Shown in pieces: positions 61,868-64,000 of a DNA stretch of 64,000 nt. The first letter of the stretch is position 1, and the number at the start of each line of letters is the position of its first letter. Source of the stretch: WVZL01 sp041862375 (GTDB lineage: Bacteria > Acidobacteriota > Aminicenantia > Aminicenantales > Aminicenantaceae); assembly GCA_041862375.1 (NCBI GenBank), contig JBGVTE010000065.1:3314-67313 (forward strand), read 5' to 3'. The notes under the pieces were generated by a model. It was not told the DNA's origin and made no database searches. It saw only the letters and a program-made list of their open reading frames with translations. The translations under genes were made by a program, and so were the position numbers.

Positions 61868-63541
61868 CTAGGATAGACCGGTTATTTCTCCATCATCAGA
61901 GATATCTATTCTTTCAGCAGCAGGAGTTTTTGGAAGTCCGGGCATGGTCATGATATCTCCACAGTAAACAACCACAAATCCTGCTCCTGAGCTAAGCGAA
62001 GCATCGGTAACAATTAAGGTGAAATCTCTGGGCCTTCCCAGTGCTTCGTCATCGCCAGAGAGTGAATACTGGGTTTTAGCAATGCATACCGGTAAATTGC
62101 CAAACCCGTTTTTTTCAATCCTGAGTATTCTCCTTTTTATTTTCCCCTCCATGGCTACAGCCGCAGCTCCGTAAATTTTCTTGGCAACAGCTTCTATTTT
62201 ATCCAGGAGGGATATATCAAGTGGATAGATGAACTGGAATTTTTTTTCATCCTCCTCTATGGCCTTCAAGGCTTCCTGAGCTAGCTCGACACCTCCTTTT
62301 CCTCCTTCTGCCCAGACCTTGCTCAGAGCCATTCTTGCTTTCGCTTTTTTGCACAAAGCAGTGAAGGTGTCGACTTCTGCCTTTGTATCTGATGGAAATT
62401 TATTTAAAGCCACTACAAAAGGAACGCCGAATATTTCGAGGTTTTCAATGTGTTTTTGAAGGTTTTCAAATCCCTTTTCCAAAGCTTTAACATTCTCTTC
62501 TTTAACTTCATCCAGCTTGACCCCACCGTGAAGCTTGAGCGCCCGTACAGTCGCCACAAGAACACAGGCATCAGGAGGTGGGATATGGCCAGTTCTGACC
62601 ACGATATCAAAAAATTTTTCAGCTCCCAAATCTGAGGCAAAGCCCGTTTCTGTCACAACAAAATCAGCCAAGCTCAAAGCAATCCGGGTAGCGATAACTG
62701 AATTGGTACCATGGGCAATATTGGCAAAGGGACCGCCGTGGATAAAAGCCGGTGTTCCTTCCAGCGTCTGGACAAGGTTGGGTTTTAGAGCATCTTTAAG
62801 CAAAGCTGCCATGGCTCCTTGAGCATTTAAATCGCGGGCAAAAACAGGAGTCTTATCAGGAGAATATCCTACAAATATATTTCCCATCCTTTCTTTTAAA
62901 TCATTTAAATCTTCAGCCAGACAGAGAATGGCCATGACTTCAGAAGCGGCTGTGATATCAAAACCTGTTTCCCGGGCAATACCCCGAAGAGGCCCTCCAA
63001 TACCCACGACAATTTCGCGCAGCACCCGGTCATCCATGTCCATGACCCTCTTCCAGGAAACATTCCGGCAGTCAAGCAGTCCGCAGGCACCGTCAAAGTG
63101 GATACGGTTGTCAACCATCGCAGCCAGGAGATTATGGGCGGCGGTGACAGCATGAATATCTCCAGTGAAATGGAGGTTTATATCCTCTCGAGGAGCAACC
63201 TGGGCATATCCTCCTCCTGTGGCTCCTCCCTTCATCCCAAAAACTGGCCCCAGCGAAGGCTCTCGAAGAGCCACCGCTGTCTTCTTTCCCAGAGAATTCA
63301 GCGCATCAGCGAGTCCGATGGAAGTCGTCGTCTTGCCTTCTCCTGCCGGAGTCGGCGTCATGGCTGTGACCATTATTAATTTGCCTTTAAAGCCTTTCCC
63401 TTCATGAATTTCTTTTAACGACACTTTTGCCTTATACTTGCCATATTTCTCAAGATTATCTTTTCCAATACCTATCTTCTCGGCAATTTCTTCCACAGGC
63501 TTTATCTTAAACTTATTTGCAATTTTCCTGTCATCAAGCAT
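61868..63541 (-). CDS. fhs: formate-tetrahydrofolate ligase (FTHFS)
   Basis: 557 residues from the ATG at 63541, chosen because AAGGAGG lies just upstream; a GTG at 63568 is in frame but would include that site within the coding sequence. ATP-binding P-loop TPAGEGKTTTSIGLADAL, GPVFGMKGGATGGGYAQV, ITAASEVMAIL, GTNSVIATRIAL and the C-terminal GAGFVVVYCGDIMTMPGLPKTP are all FTHFS signatures. It makes 10-formyl-THF from formate and ATP, feeding purine synthesis or the methyl branch of the Wood-Ljungdahl pathway. No folD or CODH genes are in the window. Confidence 0.95.
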   Translation of the reverse strand: MLDDRKIANKFKIKPVEEIAEKIGIGKDNLEKYGKYKAKVSLKEIHEGKGFKGKLIMVTAMTPTPAGEGKTTTSIGLADALNSLGKKTAVALREPSLGPVFGMKGGATGGGYAQVAPREDINLHFTGDIHAVTAAHNLLAAMVDNRIHFDGACGLLDCRNVSWKRVMDMDDRVLREIVVGIGGPLRGIARETGFDITAASEVMAILCLAEDLNDLKERMGNIFVGYSPDKTPVFARDLNAQGAMAALLKDALKPNLVQTLEGTPAFIHGGPFANIAHGTNSVIATRIALSLADFVVTETGFASDLGAEKFFDIVVRTGHIPPPDACVLVATVRALKLHGGVKLDEVKEENVKALEKGFENLQKHIENLEIFGVPFVVALNKFPSDTKAEVDTFTALCKKAKARMALSKVWAEGGKGGVELAQEALKAIEEDEKKFQFIYPLDISLLDKIEAVAKKIYGAAAVAMEGKIKRRILRIEKNGFGNLPVCIAKTQYSLSGDDEALGRPRDFTLIVTDASLSSGAGFVVVYCGDIMTMPGLPKTPAAERIDISDDGEITGLS

Positions 63542-63667
63542 CCGCTCCTCCTTTTTTAAGTTAATCACAAAAGCAATGCCTTCCTTGCTCCTGATTGATT
63601 TTTCGAATATTTTACCTCTATATTCTTCGTGTATTCAACCTTTTTTACCTTAATAACTCACAGTTGA

Positions 63668-64000
63668 TTAATCTATTTTGGCTAAATTTAATGCGTGAAA
63701 CATTGCCTTATAATCTTCGATCAAATCATGATCAGCAAAGCTGAAGTAACAGTTATTACCGATAATTACATGATCTAAAACATTTATCTGCATAATATTT
63801 GCAGCAAAAACAAGGTCTTTTGTAACCTCTCTATCACTCGAAGAAGGCTCAGGGTCGCCCGAAGGATGATTATGAGCAAAAATCAGAGAAGAGGCGTTAA
63901 GTTTCAAAGCCTCTTTTACTATTTCCCTGGGATAAACAACGCTTGAATCTACCGTTCCTTCGAAAACAGTTTTTTCTTCGATAACCTGGTTTTTAGTATC
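63668..64000 (-). CDS. radC: RadC family protein (JAB/MPN domain), C-terminal part
   Basis: The frame is open to the window edge, giving the last ~110 residues. They begin DTKNQVIEEKTVFEGTVDSS, continue VVYPREIVKEALKLNASS, and carry the JAMM motif FAHNHPSGDPEPSSSDREVT, followed by VLDHVIIGNNCYFSF. This is the RadC C-terminal domain; the helix-hairpin-helix N-terminus is outside the window. The role is uncertain despite the DNA-repair name. The metal ligands (HxHP...S...D) are intact. Confidence 0.9.
   Translation of the reverse strand, partial: DTKNQVIEEKTVFEGTVDSSVVYPREIVKEALKLNASSLIFAHNHPSGDPEPSSSDREVTKDLVFAANIMQINVLDHVIIGNNCYFSFADHDLIEDYKAMFHALNLAKID

Overview
The window is a bacterial chromosome segment of moderate-to-low GC (about 40% by eye). 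It appears to come from a diderm: two TonB-dependent receptors, a Wza-type export protein, a Wzc-type tyrosine kinase, a Wzx flippase and a Wzy-like polymerase all imply an outer membrane. The gene mix (DUF6125, paired M16 peptidases, a serine hydrolase with TPRs, C45-type acyltransferase, FTHFS, thiolase plus hydroxyacyl-CoA dehydrogenase) would suit an uncultured Acidobacteriota/Aminicenantes-like lineage. That placement is inference only; no rRNA or tRNA gene was seen.

Layout. 0-6.4 kb: end of a radical SAM protein, a DUF6125 protein, a branched-chain aminotransferase, TrmO, a translationally coupled active/inactive M16 peptidase pair and a small Cys-rich protein. 6.4-10.2 kb: a membrane PHP-domain protein, a 312-bp inverted-repeat element, then an ExeA-like ATPase next to an HD-GYP protein. 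10.4-34.1 kb: a large surface-polysaccharide locus. It holds WbqC, PIG-L, DegT and WecB genes for sugar synthesis or modification, seven GT4 and one GT2 glycosyltransferases, four methyltransferases, a radical SAM/SPASM protein and a Wzx flippase. A convergent Wza-Wzc-Wzy operon on the minus strand has its own clear promoter. Together these describe Wzx/Wzy-dependent polysaccharide assembly and export; no initiating sugar-phosphate transferase lies in the window.

34-41 kb: an aromatic amino acid decarboxylase; a 1.07-kb intergenic region with a self-contained small transcription unit (promoter, 23-codon reading frame, terminator); a cobalamin riboswitch with a terminator; then two TonB-dependent receptors and MntP. 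41-49 kb: an M20 amidohydrolase, a sodium:solute symporter with its DUF3311 partner, a second family of inverted-repeat element, UvrA and an NhaC-type antiporter. 49-55 kb: a serine hydrolase-TPR protein coupled to a SagB-type nitroreductase, a small membrane protein, a polysaccharide deacetylase and an Ntn-type acyltransferase. 55-64 kb: RecA, 3-hydroxyacyl-CoA dehydrogenase and thiolase on the minus strand, an FAD amino-acid oxidoreductase with two ornithine-cyclodeaminase-family genes, formate-tetrahydrofolate ligase and the 3' part of radC.

The least expected signals are non-coding. One is a dispersed element whose 21-bp ends (AAGCATC-T7-CCGTGAT) occur at 7939 and 8230, with partial or degenerate copies near 15.27, 36.29 and 60.65 kb. 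A second unrelated inverted-repeat element lies at 44.4 kb. The small promoter-to-terminator unit is at 35.83-36.08 kb. A 60-codon stretch between the symporter and the amidohydrolase stays open in the same frame as both genes.
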